Source of the DNA: Rhyacichthys aspro
Lineage: Eukaryota; Chordata; Actinopteri; Gobiiformes; Rhyacichthyidae
DNA length: 64,000 bases
Assembly: GCA_036850595.1 (NCBI GenBank)
Contig: CM072159.1
Location: 29,869,612 to 29,933,611 of the forward strand
Reading direction: 5' to 3'
Within the stretch, counting starts at the first letter, position 1. Every line of letters starts with the position of its first letter. The notes beneath the pieces were generated by a model, which saw nothing but the letters and a program-made list of their open reading frames with translations, ran no database searches and was not told where the DNA came from. Made by a program: the position numbers and the translations under genes. Shown in pieces: positions 12,683 to 25,780 of the stretch.

Positions 12683-13900
12683 ATAAATTAGTTTGACTGT
12701 GTTTTTTTCATCAGACAAATTAGACTCTACAATGCAATAAGTTAAAGCACAATTTCAAAATTTGAAGCATTTTTTTTCCCCATTTCAGACTCACATTTAT
12801 TAAAATGTGATAAAAATTGTCTCTATATCACAAATGAAATGATAAAGTGAGCTACTCTTTGATTCCTTCTAGTTGCTGCCTGGAAGATGCAATATGGTAC
12901 TTTTATGAAAACACAGCTGTTGTGAAATTACATGTTTAATACTTTCACTTTGTTTGTGTAATTGCAGCTTGTGTGTAGATTTATCCTTTCATCACTTATC
13001 CATTATATACCCCCTCTGTCTTCATTTGCCCCCTCCCCCTCCAAAGTCTTCTCATCACCACCTTCTGTTTTCCATTTTCTTGTCTATTTTCATCACTTTG
13101 TTGGTGTTAATGAGGCTAGAATTGACAAAGTGTTGTGAACATACTATTATGTCTCCTCTCTTTTTGTTCCCTGGTGTTTCATTTTGTTTCATGCTGCACT
13201 GCATATTACTCTGATTGTTATTTAGCATGTTGTTTACATGGATCCAATGAGAGCTGAAAAATGTCTTTCAGTTTTTCTTTAGTTCAAGCATGATCTCAAC
13301 CCAATTACATTTCTCTGTTCCCACCTTCCCCAGTTCTGTCTATGGTCCACACCATCTCCATTCCTCACTTCACACTCCTTCATTTCACCTGCTACGGTTT
13401 CTTTATTTTTTGTCACATTTTCCAATTTTCTCCTTTCTTGCCTTTCCCACCTTCCAGTTATGGGCTTTCTTTGTCAGAATCCAATATGTCAGATCTTTGA
13501 TCAGCTGAGGCAACAGGAGGAAATCAACTCCCGCTCCTTCATTATTCATACCTCCTAGTCTTCTCTGGCCATCTGTCCATCCAGCACATCTGAACCAGCG
13601 TATAAGTAACCTCGTTTACACTGGCCTCTATCTGCTGCTCTTTTATTTTTGTCTTTTCACACCCTGCCTTCAATAAAATATACTGTTCTGGTATTGTGGT
13701 GCAATATTGTTCCACAAAAGCCCAGCTTCTACACGACCAAATATGTTGCGTTCAAAGAGGATCTGCTTTTTAAAAGAAATTATTTCAAGGATTTTTCTTG
13801 ACATTTTGTGCAGTATTTGCTCCTGAAGGATCACATCATTTATGGCAGACCCACTTTTATTGCTCACTATTTTAATATTTACGTATTTCTGTAGCAATCA

Positions 13901-14400
13901 CCTTAAATCAATGGTGTCAAACTCAAACTGGTGGGGGGCCACAATAGTTAATAAGAATCATTTCAGGGGCCAAAGATGGTGACACTTGGAAGCGTTTAAT
14001 ACATTTGAATGTGAGATTTTCATCTTCATTTGAGTTTTCACAAAAGTTATCTTTAATATTATTTTCCTCCTTTTATGAAAACTGGTTTTTGTTGGATTTG
14101 AACAGGTTTTAGTCAGATTTGATCAGATTTTACATAGATTTGAACAGGTTTTTGTTGGATTTAAATGGGTTTTAGGTAAATTTGAACAAGTTTTGATGGA
14201 TTTGAACAGGTTTTAGTTGGATTTAAACATATTTGAATTGGATTTGAACAGGTTTTGGATGGATTTGAACAGATGCATCTAAAACCTGTTCAAATCCAAT
14301 TGAAGCCTAGTCCTACGGAATGTATTGAAGGGCCACATAAAACATTGCAAAGGGCCGCATTTGGCCCCCGGGCCTTGAGTTTGACATGTGCGCCTTAAAT
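13901..14400. mobile_element. Non-autonomous hAT-type element with 8-bp target duplications
   Basis: The element proper is 13909-14392 (484 bp). It is flanked by perfect 8-bp direct repeats CCTTAAAT (13901-13908 and 14393-14400), the hallmark of hAT insertion. The ends are inverted repeats sharing TGTCAAACTCAA, with GGGGGGCC and its counterpart GGCCCCCGGGCC just inside. The words GTGTCAAACTC and GGCCGCATTTGGCCC are well known from vertebrate hAT-like elements. There is no transposase coding, so it depended on another element for movement. The interior carries a minisatellite and a perfect inverted repeat (listed separately). Confidence 0.88.
14085..14301. repeat. Minisatellite inside the hAT element, with one inverted unit
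   Basis: About nine imperfect units of 20-25 bp with core GATTTGAACAGGTTTT run left to right. The last unit is inverted: 14281-14301 is the exact reverse complement of 14236-14256 (21 bp), with 24 nt between them. RNA or single-stranded DNA from here would fold into a strong hairpin. Confidence 0.88.
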
Positions 14401-14439
14401 TGTTCTGACTGTTCCTCTCTGCTTGAATTTAACATAACT

Positions 14440-14965
14440 CTATAAACTACAGTGATCCCAATTAAACTACAGTGGCCTCAGAGGGTCAAAACTCAAACTG
14501 CAGCAGCCTCTGATTGTAAAAACCTAAACTACAGAAACCTCACAGGGTCAAAATTCAAAATAGCTTCAAAGTAGTAACTCAAACTACAATTCCCTCTGAT
14601 TATAAAACGTCAAACAACACAGCAGCCTTAGAGGGCCTCACAAAATAAACCAGTCTCACTGCTGTCAAAGCTCAAACTAAAGCAACAGCTCAAACTTAAA
14701 CTGTAATTCCCACAAATGATAAAAAGTCAAACTAAAGCAGTCTAGGAGGGTGAAAACTCAAACTAAGAGAGTCTCACAAGGTCAAATCTCAAATTATAGC
14801 AGATCAAAACCCAAAATAAAGGAGCCTCAAAGGGGAAGACCCAAACAAAAGAAGCCTAAGAGAATCAAAAGTCAAACTATAGGAGGCTCTGAGGGTCATA
14901 ATACAAAAACAGGGACCTAAAAAATAAAAACTCAAACTACAGGAGCCTCATAATACAAACTACAG
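14440..14965. repeat. Old, strongly diverged tandem array, unit about 30-40 bp
   Basis: The words CTCAAACTACAG.AGCC, CTCAGAGGGTCAAAA and GTCAAACTA recur every 30-40 bp for about 500 bp, with many substitutions and length changes. It starts within about 50 bp of the hAT element's right target duplication. A single related monomer is at 12423-12470. Confidence 0.72.
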
Positions 14966-17900
14966 ATGAGTTTGTACAAAATATGCCCCGATTTGACACA
15001 GCAATCTTGAAAAACATGGATATTATACATTATACTAGTCACCAGACAAACATTTTTTTCCTAAACTGCTGTAAAAAAAGCTAAAGAGTGTAACTTTTCT
15101 GCCTCATAAACTATCAGACGGTGTCTTTCTGTTCCAAGTGTCAACATCTTCTCGTTTTCTTTAGCTTTGTTCCTGTCGTCTCTTCGGCCTTTCCTTTTGG
15201 CAGTCGCCTGAATCAATAGCTCCTCTTCACCTCTCTTTCCATTCTATTAGTGACAACAATGGCCGAACGCCGGACTAAGATTGCTTCCTATTGTGGCTCC
15301 GGATGTCTATCAGCGACTCGGACACAGGCGCCAATGTTACGAGGGGAATGGGCTTGGTGCCTGAGGTGGAGGGACAGAGACGTAAGGACAGTGAAGAAGA
15401 GAAGGAGATGACAGGCCGAGATAAAGCAGAGACAATAATGGCCGCGCACCGTTGTATAGAAGTCTGAAGGACAAGGCAATGATCTGTCGTTCCCTGTGAC
15501 TCGGCGGCTGTTTGTGTGTGAGGGAGAGTTAATATACGGGAGACGACAGACGATAAGGCGGAGACAAAAGGACAGACAATTACAGTTGTTCAAAAGCAAA
15601 AGGGGCACGACCGAGGGGAATGTGTGCCAGCGTTTGAGGCCTGTAGTCGGTCCAGTCTGTGGTTGGCAGGGACCGTAATTAAACCTCTGCAGGGAGGTAA
15701 TGAAACGCATGTAAGCTTATTAAATATTTAAGGATGTGAACAGTTGTAGTTTGGGTCTATTAATTCAGAGCCAAAGAGAGACAAGAGTCGTGATTGTTAT
15801 GTTTTACTGTGTTTTTACAGTGTCGATACTTAGCAAAGATTAACAACTGTCTTTAAAACTTTTCATTTGTATGTAGTTTTTATCTCTGCAGCCAGAACGT
15901 CGGAGTCAGAGCTTTTGATGGTGATCATTAATCAATACCTGGTCACAGCTGCATTCTTCATAACATTACAACTATTGTATGAACAACAGAAGAAGAAATA
16001 ACTAGATCAGCACTAGAAAGATCTATACCTCTGATGACAGGCAGAAAATGGTGGTCTTTCTGCTTCTGGTAAGTTTTCAATTTCTGTGATTTTTGTGGAA
16101 AGCCTTATATAATGTCAACATTTCAATAAAACTATATCAGTTAGTTTGGTAGACGGACAAGAACAACCTTTTCGTGCAGGCTTTTTCTAAAATCTTTGAT
16201 ATATCCATCATATGCTGTGCTAAAATGCTGAAAGCTCTGCTAAAACGGTGCCACGGAGACATTTCCATTTGATAGGCATTAGTTACACGACAACAAAATG
16301 CACTTCACAAAGTAGAACACAAAATGGCTCACTATGAAATCATACATTTTCAGACAGAGCAGTAAAATCACTCTTACTTGATGTTGGAAAGTAAATGTCA
16401 CGATAAAATTGGGTCTTCATCCTTTCTGCCAGACAAAAACATCCCAGTGCTTTTGTTTTTCCTTTAGCTGCGTCAAAATATAACTGACTGAATGCAATAT
16501 GCTTTTTGAATGAATGTCTCCTTGTCTGATGCTAAACGTGCATTTTAAACGTACTTGCAATGCAACAGGAAACCATAGTAAAAGAAACATTAGGACTTTC
16601 AAACTGTCTTCATTATTTATTCCCCTGAAACAGCCATTACGTAACTTTTCCAATGCTCCAGTGGTGAAAGAAAACTCACGAAAACCTGAAATAAGTCACG
16701 TAACTGAAGTACATTACTGTCACAGCTGTTTAACTAGCTTCTTTGACACAACCTGGATGAATAAATTGCGCTTCATAAATAAACCCGCCTTGTTTTGCTT
16801 TACGTGACCCCTGTTGTGATCAACGCCAATTTGCTCTTTACACTACAACCTTTCTGCTGTTCTTATTACACAAATGTCTCTTTGCATTTGCCGAGCCTTA
16901 TTCCTCACCTCTCCTTATCCTCGGCAGCTGGTAGTGTTTTCATCTCCGCTGACCTGCATGTGCACGCGGCTTGTTAACATCATGCAATTTAAACGCTTTG
17001 TCTGAGGAAAACAAAGTGACATTATGGTGGTGTAAAGTTAGTGTGAATACATTTTGAAGTTTAGGTAAATAATGTTGCAGAGAGATAAGATGTATAGGGT
17101 TAAGATGGCCGCTGTGACAACACTCGCCCACCATCTTCACTGCCATTTTACACACAGTGACATATAGACTATAAGCATTTCATCATGAAGTAATCTCATT
17201 GTTGTTCATTTGTGTAGGTCCACAGATCAAACTAAGCCCTGTATTTATGATGAATAACACTTCGGTTGTATGTTACACTGAGCAGCATACACTTTCTTGC
17301 TGTATTTGTTGGAAACTACATTGTTAAAGTGTTTTCTTCCTCCCAAGAGTCGGCAGGAGAACACACACAACAAACTGTGAAACCGGTGAAATTCAGAAGT
17401 TGGGTATAGGAGCACAGCCAAATAATACAGTTCTGAAAATAATGGCAGAATGCTATAAATTTGCTCAATGCTAACATACATATCTAGCCTGCTCAGCCAT
17501 TCTTATTCTTTTTCTCTCTTATGCAAAGGATAAGTCTGGTTTATGTGGATTCAAGATGGATTTCCAGGGAGCAAAACTATGGATGCAAAATAAACTACCT
17601 CTGAATGCAACTGAATAAAGAAATAACCAATCAGAAAAACAAAGAAAACGCATGAAGCCTGCCACATTTTAGGTAAATGGTCACAACTGGTCAGATAAGA
17701 TTTCTACCAGGGAGAAGTGTCAACAGGTAGCAGGACACTTTTACTTAATACATAGAGGTACTTATAGCTCTTTGTATTATACTGTATCACTGTCAGTGCA
17801 GGGAGTTTTTCAGCAGACGTTTAAGGTTTCACACTACACTCCCAAGGTCTGGTTAACTCTTTAACTCTGGCTGACATGTGGAAGTAAGTCAGAGAAGGAG

Positions 17901-18970
17901 AAATTGGATGGTAACAATATTGCTTTAAAACATTTATTAGAAGGGACTGCTTTTGCAATCCAGTTTACTCAAAACAATAACCTTACCATCATCTAATAGA
18001 GGTAATTGTTCCTTGAGTGTAAGTATCCCGTAAAACTTGACTCTAAAAATCCCCAAAACTATGTTAGTGTTACTTCCAGAGGATTTAAGAGTGGAAATAA
18101 GGAGTGACTATGTACAAACATGCTGTGGCACATCTCCACTCACAGATGGGCCAGCTGGCGATCACTCTTCCTCAGCGAGTGTGTGTTGGTGGCGGTGGAT
18201 TGAGTGACAGCATAAGGTGATACTAAGAAACCCTTGGGAACCAGGAACAGGACAAACCGTCTGCTTTGGTCTGGCTACCTTCTGCTAGACGTTGCTTCCC
18301 GGACCCCTGTTCCCACTCAAGGGAGACCCCATCACTAGCTGGCACCCTGGAAACAGATGGCTGCCTTGACAATGAGCAGACACACTTGGATTGGCTCGTA
18401 GTCTGTGCTCCTCTGAAGTGAAGGCACAAGGGAAAGAGCTGTTTAGTTATTTTGTTGGCAACTAAACTACAGAGTGTATGTAGTAAGCGCAGAGGGGCTG
18501 TAGTGAGTCTCAAGAGCAGGTCTTTTGGGCTTCAGACTTTGGACCAGTCCTAACCCAAACTCAAGGCGACTGAGAAAAGGATCTTTACTTCAAAATGCAT
18601 GGAATTCAACGTACATCATGTATACAAGAAGGACAGTATACATTATTTAGTATATAACTAAATGTGGCTACTCAAAGCTTGAAACTTGAGCTTTAGAACT
18701 CAGTTTGGTTTATTTGTCAAGTGTTCTGCCTCAAATGGAACTAATTTCTTTGTTTTGTGACGGCTTCTGAAGTTAAATAAATACTTTACAGTGGATGATT
18801 AGCATGAAAAGGATTTCTCTTGTGTTCTCAAGGTCTTACTCTGCATTGGTTTTAGTTTTGAGTAAAAGAATCTCGTTGGTGAATCATTGCTGCCGTGTGT
18901 GAACTAAGTCAGAAAATACAGTGAATGCATCCTCAGATGATTCAGTAATCAAATCTCAGTAACAGAGACA

Positions 18971-19003
18971 GTTGTGTTTTTACTCAAGAAGTAAAAACAC
19001 AAC
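18971..19003. repeat. Perfect 14-bp inverted repeat with 5-nt loop
   Basis: GTTGTGTTTTTACT (18971-18984) and AGTAAAAACACAAC (18990-19003) are exact reverse complements around CAAGA. The right side is followed by three AGTAAGA words. It could be a hairpin in RNA; no family was recognised. Confidence 0.85.
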
Positions 19004-21000
19004 TAGTAAGAAGTAAGAAGTAGCATTTTTGCAGTTTGTTTACACAAGGACGGTGTTTTCAGTCCAGTGAGGGTCCCAGAAATCTACTGACTGCTGGCAA
19101 CACACAGCGAGTAGAAAAACATTGGCAAAATGCAGTGTTTTATTTCCTGAAATGAATGCCTTTATAATCTTTTGGTTGAATTAGCTGTATACATTAACCC
19201 TGAGACATCCAAGGTTATCAGCACTGCTCTAGAAAATGGTAGGTTTTACAGCTTTTTGTTTTGGTGCAGGCCTTTGCCATTGCTTTTTCATGTGAGTAAT
19301 GACTGCAGCGCTCCTTCTGGCCTGGAATACACACTACAGCTGGGTGTATCCACATCAACGCACATGTTTGGAATAAGCAAAAAGAAAGCATGAAAAGGAG
19401 CTACTGTTTTTCAGTAAGAAAAGTGTGGAGTGATATACTTGTGCTTATCTTTGCAAACCAAGGACATTTCACAAAAATAAATAATCATGACCTAAAGCAA
19501 TGTAATAAAAGCAATGTTCTTCACCAAAAAAGGGAATCACAACAGTCATCCTGCTGAGGTCTATAATGTGACAGTGGAAAACATACTGTAAGGTTTAGAG
19601 ACATACTACAGCAGCTTAAAAGTTCAAGTGACAGTGACTCAGTTAATTAAACTGTCATTTAGTTGGTAAAGCACAATTTTGAGTGAATGAAGAAGATTTG
19701 ATCTGAAGCCGACATGTAAAGATGCCTGTGTTGAACCAAAGGACCACTCATGGCTGCTTATTATCAGACCACCGTGTTAACACTACATCAGAACATCGCC
19801 ATTTATCTCAAAGACTTGACACAGGCCAAGTGAACCAAAACAGAGATCTGCATCAGACCCCCACTTGTCAAGAACACTGCTGAAAATATATTAACTTCAG
19901 ATCCTCGGGTTATATTAAATTCCTCAAAGTTCGGTCCTTTGCTGAGAAAATACTTTTAAGAGAGTCCCCGCTGTTAAAGGCATATCTGCGGCATTAGCAT
20001 AAAAGGCAGGTTTTCATCTGCTGGCTTTAAAACTAAGGGGCCTCAGGGGTGTGCTAGCAGAATAATGGACTTTTTAAACTTTTTGACTTCATTTCCCTCA
20101 CTGACACTAGCTGTGAATGGACGCCACATATGCTACTGATTGAATAATATCAGTTGGGAGCACTAGGACTGTCTGTACCTGCAAAATTACTGAAGCCCTG
20201 ACTGACAGCTTTATTGGTGATGTTAATAATGTATTATCATTGGGCTTATACAAAATGCTTAAATCAACATTGCAATATTTGGCAGAGATGACAGTTCAAT
20301 TTAAATTCATTAAAACAGCAGATATGGAACCATTTTAATGAGTTAAATTAGCCCTGTTTGCCGGGGGCGCTGTCCAATTTAGTGCCGTGTATGACTAATT
20401 GGCTTCTGGAGAAAAAAGGGGGTAGCATGGGGTCAATTTAACAAGAGCTGTGTCTAAAAATGCCTGAAAGTACTGATCAAAGAAGTTTCATCTAATTTGA
20501 GTTTTTAGCTGTAAATCTTATTTTTTAATGGACTGGAAAGTTAAATGTAGACTTGTGCCAAACAACTGCTTTGAAAAATAATTTAAGACAATAAACAATA
20601 AACAGTTCATTTGAAATACGACAGATCTGGGCCTTTGCAATTCTGATAACAACAGTTTTGTTCAGCTAGTTTTCATCTAGCGGATTGATCTGCTCTGTTA
20701 ATTTAGCAGCCTGTATTGTCACATTGGTACTCTAAATTTAAACTGTAGCCTGTGAATGGTGTTATGTGCCATTATTACATGCCAACTTTTAGGATATTTA
20801 TCTGCAGTGGATTTTATAGTAGTTACTGGCTTCTGTGTTCACATCAGTATATCTAAATGACAAAGCAAGAGCTGTAAGATGCCAACACTAAACTACATCT
20901 AACAACAGAAACTGCTGTTACTAACACTGGCTGTATTTTAGTTTATTCACAAAAAGTGCACAATTTTAAACTTTTTTTTTTTTGAGATGCTGCTGTTTTT

Positions 21001-21056
21001 TCAAGAACAAGCTTTTTTCTTTGAGAAAGAATTCTTTATCGTCCAACAGACGGCAG
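21001..21056. repeat. Dispersed repeat, copy 1 (CAAGAACAAG…TTTGAGAAA)
   Basis: TCAAGAACAAGCTT…TTTGAGAAAGAATTCTTTA, then TCGTCCAACAGACG, matches 21704-21763 over most of its length. The family is not recognised. Confidence 0.5.
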
Positions 21057-21703
21057 AGTTTAGCTTCACCAAACCTCACTGTTGAGAGCCGAGGAGTTAC
21101 CAAAGTGGTACTGTGTGCTTATTTGGGATGCTTCCTAACCCTAAACTCCTCTAAAATGCATGCCCTCCTGAACTATAACTCTTGAGTGGAAACATGCCTT
21201 TAGTTGATCCTTTTGTGAATACAGAACACTTGTCCATTTAACAGTGTCTTTAGTGTCACAGCGGGACAAAGGAGTGGCTGTCTTCACTCATTTAGTCCTA
21301 ACCTGTCACTCACTGTCGACAGAAGACACGAGGAGCATGTGTAAAAGTGTGTATGCTTTGATAATTTGCATAAGGGCTTTTCTTTCTGTACCAAATTTCT
21401 AAAGCACTTGCCTTACAAAAGGGTATTGGATTGCTACAAAAGAAGTGGAACTAAGGTTAGCAATGATTTGTGGTAATTTAATTTAATCATATGATCGGTG
21501 TCTTTCAACTGAAGCAATTTTTGGGAAAACAAAAGAAGCAATGAAGCGAACAACACTGTCAGAGAAAATCAGAAAAAGGAGAAAAACATTTGATACAGAA
21601 ATTTAAGAGAGATCATCGCAGGATTCTTGACAACCTCTGATTCACGGATTTAAAACCACAACATTTTTTTTGTTTACACTGCCATTGCTAATTAAATGTT
21701 TAT

Positions 21704-21763
21704 GTCAAGAACAAGACAAGCTTTGTTTGAGAAAAAAGCTGTTTAGCGTTCCACAGACGTTGA
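21704..21763. repeat. Dispersed repeat, copy 2
   Basis: GTCAAGAACAAGACAAGCTT, TTTGAGAAAAAAGCTGTTTA, GCGTTCCACAGACG lines up with copy 1 at 21001. Its first 20 bases recur at 23349. Confidence 0.5.
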
Positions 21764-22681
21764 GACAGATGTTGAGATCCCTCTTTACTTTTTTGACAAT
21801 AAGCATTTTTCTGAGCCTCAAAACAAATAAAAATAGCAGCAACACCAGTGTGACCAATAGAGAAGTTTAAAAACACTTGTAAGTTCAAAAGCAAGGTCTT
21901 ACATGAGACACATTTGGTTGCAAAGCTGGCCCTGGTCCTGTCTGAAATCGACTGAAATCACAAAACTTTGTTTGATCCCAGGCGGCTCCAGTAGAAGAAG
22001 GGGGGTGGGGGGTGTCCGCCGTGCTGTTTCACCAATTAAAGCAGAAGCTCATTAAAGGAGCTGCTTAAATGAATTGACAGCCAAAATAGCACTTTTAGGA
22101 GAGAGAAGAACATGGCAGTGGGACACTGAACCCAGAGCTAATGGCCAATTTACTGAATATGAAAGGTTGAAAAAAACTCATTCAAAAATATTGCCACTAA
22201 CCACCAGGTAATTAAAAAGTGCAACAACACAAGCTGTGTTTTTGAATAAAGGGAACTTTTTACTCACTCTGGGTGGTGCTTTGTTAATTAAACTTCCAGT
22301 CGGCTAATTTATCAAATATTATCTAAAGTGACATTAAAACCTGTGTAATCTTCCTCCTGTTGATTATTCTATTTTTTTCCTTTTAATTCTTCCTCTAGAG
22401 TGGGCTCAGATACTGACCCACTTGGATTTTCTAGGATTAGACATGACAGAATAAAAATATATTCATTTAAATGTTTGCTTTGTGTGGAACAAACAAATAA
22501 AAAAAAATGTGTGACTGGAAAACATCTCCAAACATACAGCACATTACTAATTCACATTCATTTTAGTCACTACTTAAACTGTGCAGCACCCAGTCCAGGT
22601 ATTCCCACAAACTGCTGAAGTTACGTACAAACAACCAACTAAATAAAGATCTGCGCTCCCTCTGAGGTTTGTTTAAGAGAG

Positions 22682-22710
22682 CAGTGGCGGCCAAAAATTA
22701 TTAGAACACT
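22682..22710 (+). mobile_element. Possible end of a Tc1/mariner-like element
   Basis: CAGTGGCGGCCAAAAATTAT then TAGAACACT resembles the terminal inverted repeat of fish Tc1-like elements. No TA target duplication, opposite end or transposase sequence was found, so it is at best a solo or truncated end. Confidence 0.42.
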
Positions 22711-23348
22711 TGGCATATTTAGGAGGTTTCAGTTTTTGTTAGATTGTCCATTAAAATAACCATAAAACTAAAGAAATATCTACAAAGTCATCGATATGCT
22801 CCATAAAAAAATATAGAATAGAGCTGTCAAAAGGAGATTTTCCTGACAAAAAACAAGCTAGACCTATTTTATTATTATTATTATATAAGCCAGGTGAACA
22901 TAACAAATGTTAATACAAATATTAAAGTTAAAAGTGGATAAAAACTCTAGGACTCAATTAATCTGATATTTATTATTTATATATCTACTTGAACATTATT
23001 ACGTAAAAAGGTGATATTTAGAGTAGTGATGTGATGTTTTCTTTTTCTTTATTAGCAATAAGTTGTATTTGAAGCATTTTCTTTTTTTTAAAGCAGGTGC
23101 AGTGCCATTAATTTGACTAAAAAAAGTCCATTTATGTGTGTAGCAGTGTGAGAGTCTGTGGGTAAAGCTGGAATAAATAATAGAAGAAGAAATGTATGTT
23201 TTTTTCCAGGTTTCTGAATTGTGAATTCAAGAAGCAGCACCAGTTTCCAGTTTCATAGAATTACTTTTTCATGTGACAATTCGCACAGCAACAGTACACT
23301 AAAAAAGTTAATAATTGATCATACTTTCTTGGAATAAGACCGACCATT

Positions 23349-23389
23349 GCAAGAACAAGACAAGCTTCATTTGAAAACATACGGTCGCT
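23349..23389. repeat. Dispersed repeat, copy 3
   Basis: GCAAGAACAAGACAAGCTTC, then ATTTGAAAACATACGGTCGC, repeats the start of copies 1 and 2 in the same orientation, 1.6-2.3 kb away. Confidence 0.45.
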
Positions 23390-25656
23390 TTGTGATTTTC
23401 CTTTCGATTCGTATTTTACCCTGAAGAAAGGTATCACCAATATACAGTGTTGAAGCTCACATAAACACATAAGAACACAGAGAGGGACGTGAAACAAGCT
23501 TATTTGAGATGCTTTATGCCCCTTTTTGATAATGGACACGCATCTAAAAGTGTGTGATCCACTCCAGTGCAAATGTGCCTATGATGCTTAATGTTCAGTT
23601 ATATTTCATTGTGACCAAATCGTTTTTCATTCTTTGTAATTGAAGTAAAAGTAATGTACAGATTTGAGGTCATAAAGGCCAGGCAAAATTACACAAATTG
23701 TCAACTTGTTAGTGTGATATCACTGCTGGGAAAAACACACTAGAGGGTCTATAGTGGTTAAAAGGCATAGAGCAAATGTAATTTTGGTCTCTTCTCTCAG
23801 GCCCGGACCCTCTCAGTTAAGTGTAATAGTGGCTGGTGGATGTGAGAGGTTCTGAGACGAGGTCAGAGCAGGGATCACCAACTAATTACACTGCCGAGGC
23901 ACTCAGGCTCCGTCAGATTGTTTAGAAAGCATTAGGGGGGAAACATGGGCTTCCCTGGTGCATTGCACATAATTAGTTTGTAGCCAAGGTCGCAAACAAA
24001 CACCCACGTTGGGACAAAACGCTGTGTGCACATGTGAAAGGATCCGCAAGACACACAATGCATTCTTCTCTTCCACTTGTGTTGGTCTCCAGCTCTGCAG
24101 TCCCTCCCTCAGCCTCGCTCTGGGCTTAGTGTCTATTCATTTCTTAAATTAATAGCCTTCTGATTGAGGGTTATTTATGGTTATTCACGGTTCATTTACA
24201 ATGAGCACATATAGCTATTAATTACCTTTGCGTTGGACAGACTGTTATGTATGCACTGTGTAGACTGTGTGCACGCCCAACAATCACCAGTTAATTGCAG
24301 AGCTAACACGTACAGACACTACATGAAACCTGCCTTGGGTTTAGTAGTACTCTGTGTCCACCTCAGGACAAACTCGGACAGTCTCGGAAAACAAACACAA
24401 GTCTGAAGCAAATTGTTTAATTACTTAATAGCTTATAAGAATATTCTGTTACAAGAACTGAATAAGAATAATCTGTCTGGGCTTTATTTTCAAGGATTTA
24501 AATAGAAAGGCAAGCTTTGGCCGATCACTTGCTTTTTTACAAGTGCATCTGCTCCTATTTAAATCAGGAACACTCCCATTGGCTGTTGGGTCTGCAAGTG
24601 TCGTCAACATTGAATCAATGGCTTCAGAAAATTCCGTTTATAGATAGACACTGCATTAAAACAAAAAATATAACTAGAGAGAGAAGTGAAACAAGCTTAA
24701 AATGAGATTAAAGAGACCAGGATAACTGAGGGATGGTGTTAGTCTAACGTTAAACTAATGGTTACTGCATGTCTATCGCCCAATAGCAGGCCTGAATATA
24801 TCAACATCACTTTTTTTTTCAGTCTCCATCCTCTTTCCATACAACAATAAGCATATTGCCAGATCAATATAGATTTAAACTGAAGCTAGTCCTCTTAAGT
24901 GATGCTTTAAATTAGGGTTATTGACCCAGGTGGAGAGACTTGGCACAGGCTGCGTTAACGATGCCAGCAAACAGTCGTTGGAGTAACATCAATGCTGTGT
25001 GAGCCAAACAGGCTTAGCCTAATAAAAGCCTGAAGGTACTAAAAGTGTCAAACTGTTGATAAATAACTGGAAAGAATTAAATATTCCACTCCATTTTACA
25101 AGAAAATACATCTGCGGGAACAACATACTGTAGCGTGTAGTCAGAGTTAAGGATGGCGAGAGCATTGTTGAGGGCACATCTTGTAGCAGCCCTCGCAGGC
25201 AGGCACATTTAGAATTGACAGATGGCTCAACCATGACCGCTGAGAGCAAGGTCGATTAAGAGAACGGGTGGGCTAAGGGTTTAGGAGGAAATGATGAAAC
25301 TAAATGAAGTTTGGTGCCGAAGCTTGTGTGCAATTATCAGCTCTCCAGACACTCCAGCCGGCTTTGAACATGCAATAGAATCACATTTATACACACAAAT
25401 ACCGTTTCACACATTAATGCACAGCCCTGACACAATACAATAAAGCTTATAAATTCAAGGGACAAAACAGGAAGGAACATGTACTTCCATTCGAGTTTTA
25501 AAAGTGGGGTTGTAATGATAACATTGTGAATCAAACTAAACGAGCCTCTGAAGGTATTATAAGAGCATATTGAATTTTTCACTGGTGTTTGGACTAGTGT
25601 CAATAACAGTGACTACAGAGTAAACCGGAGATATTTTAACCGTAAAACACACACAA

Positions 25657-25780
25657 GTCTAGCGCCTTTCCACCTTCACAGAATCTCAAAACACTTTAAA
25701 TCAACCATTCACACACACGTAGTTAAGGAATGAACCGCCAAACCCTGTGGATCCTGGACAATCTGCTCCACTCCCTGAGC
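25657..25780 (-). mobile_element. tRNA-derived SINE, decayed, minus strand
   Basis: Read on the minus strand it starts GCTCAGGGAGTGGAGCAGAT (A box region) and has GGCGGTTCATTCC (B box). The tail runs GTGAATGGTTGATTTAAAGT, then GTTTTGAGATTCTGTGAAGG and TGGAAAGGCGCTAG. The tail resembles a common teleost SINE body, and GTGAATGG and AGCGC words are shared with the element at 5825-6005. Box B has drifted (TTCATTCC instead of TTCGATTCC), so it is unlikely to be active. Confidence 0.65.

Noticed and set aside
15288..15710. 140-codon minus-strand open frame
   Set aside because: No recognisable domain, an opposing open frame in the same DNA, and no splice context tying it to a gene.
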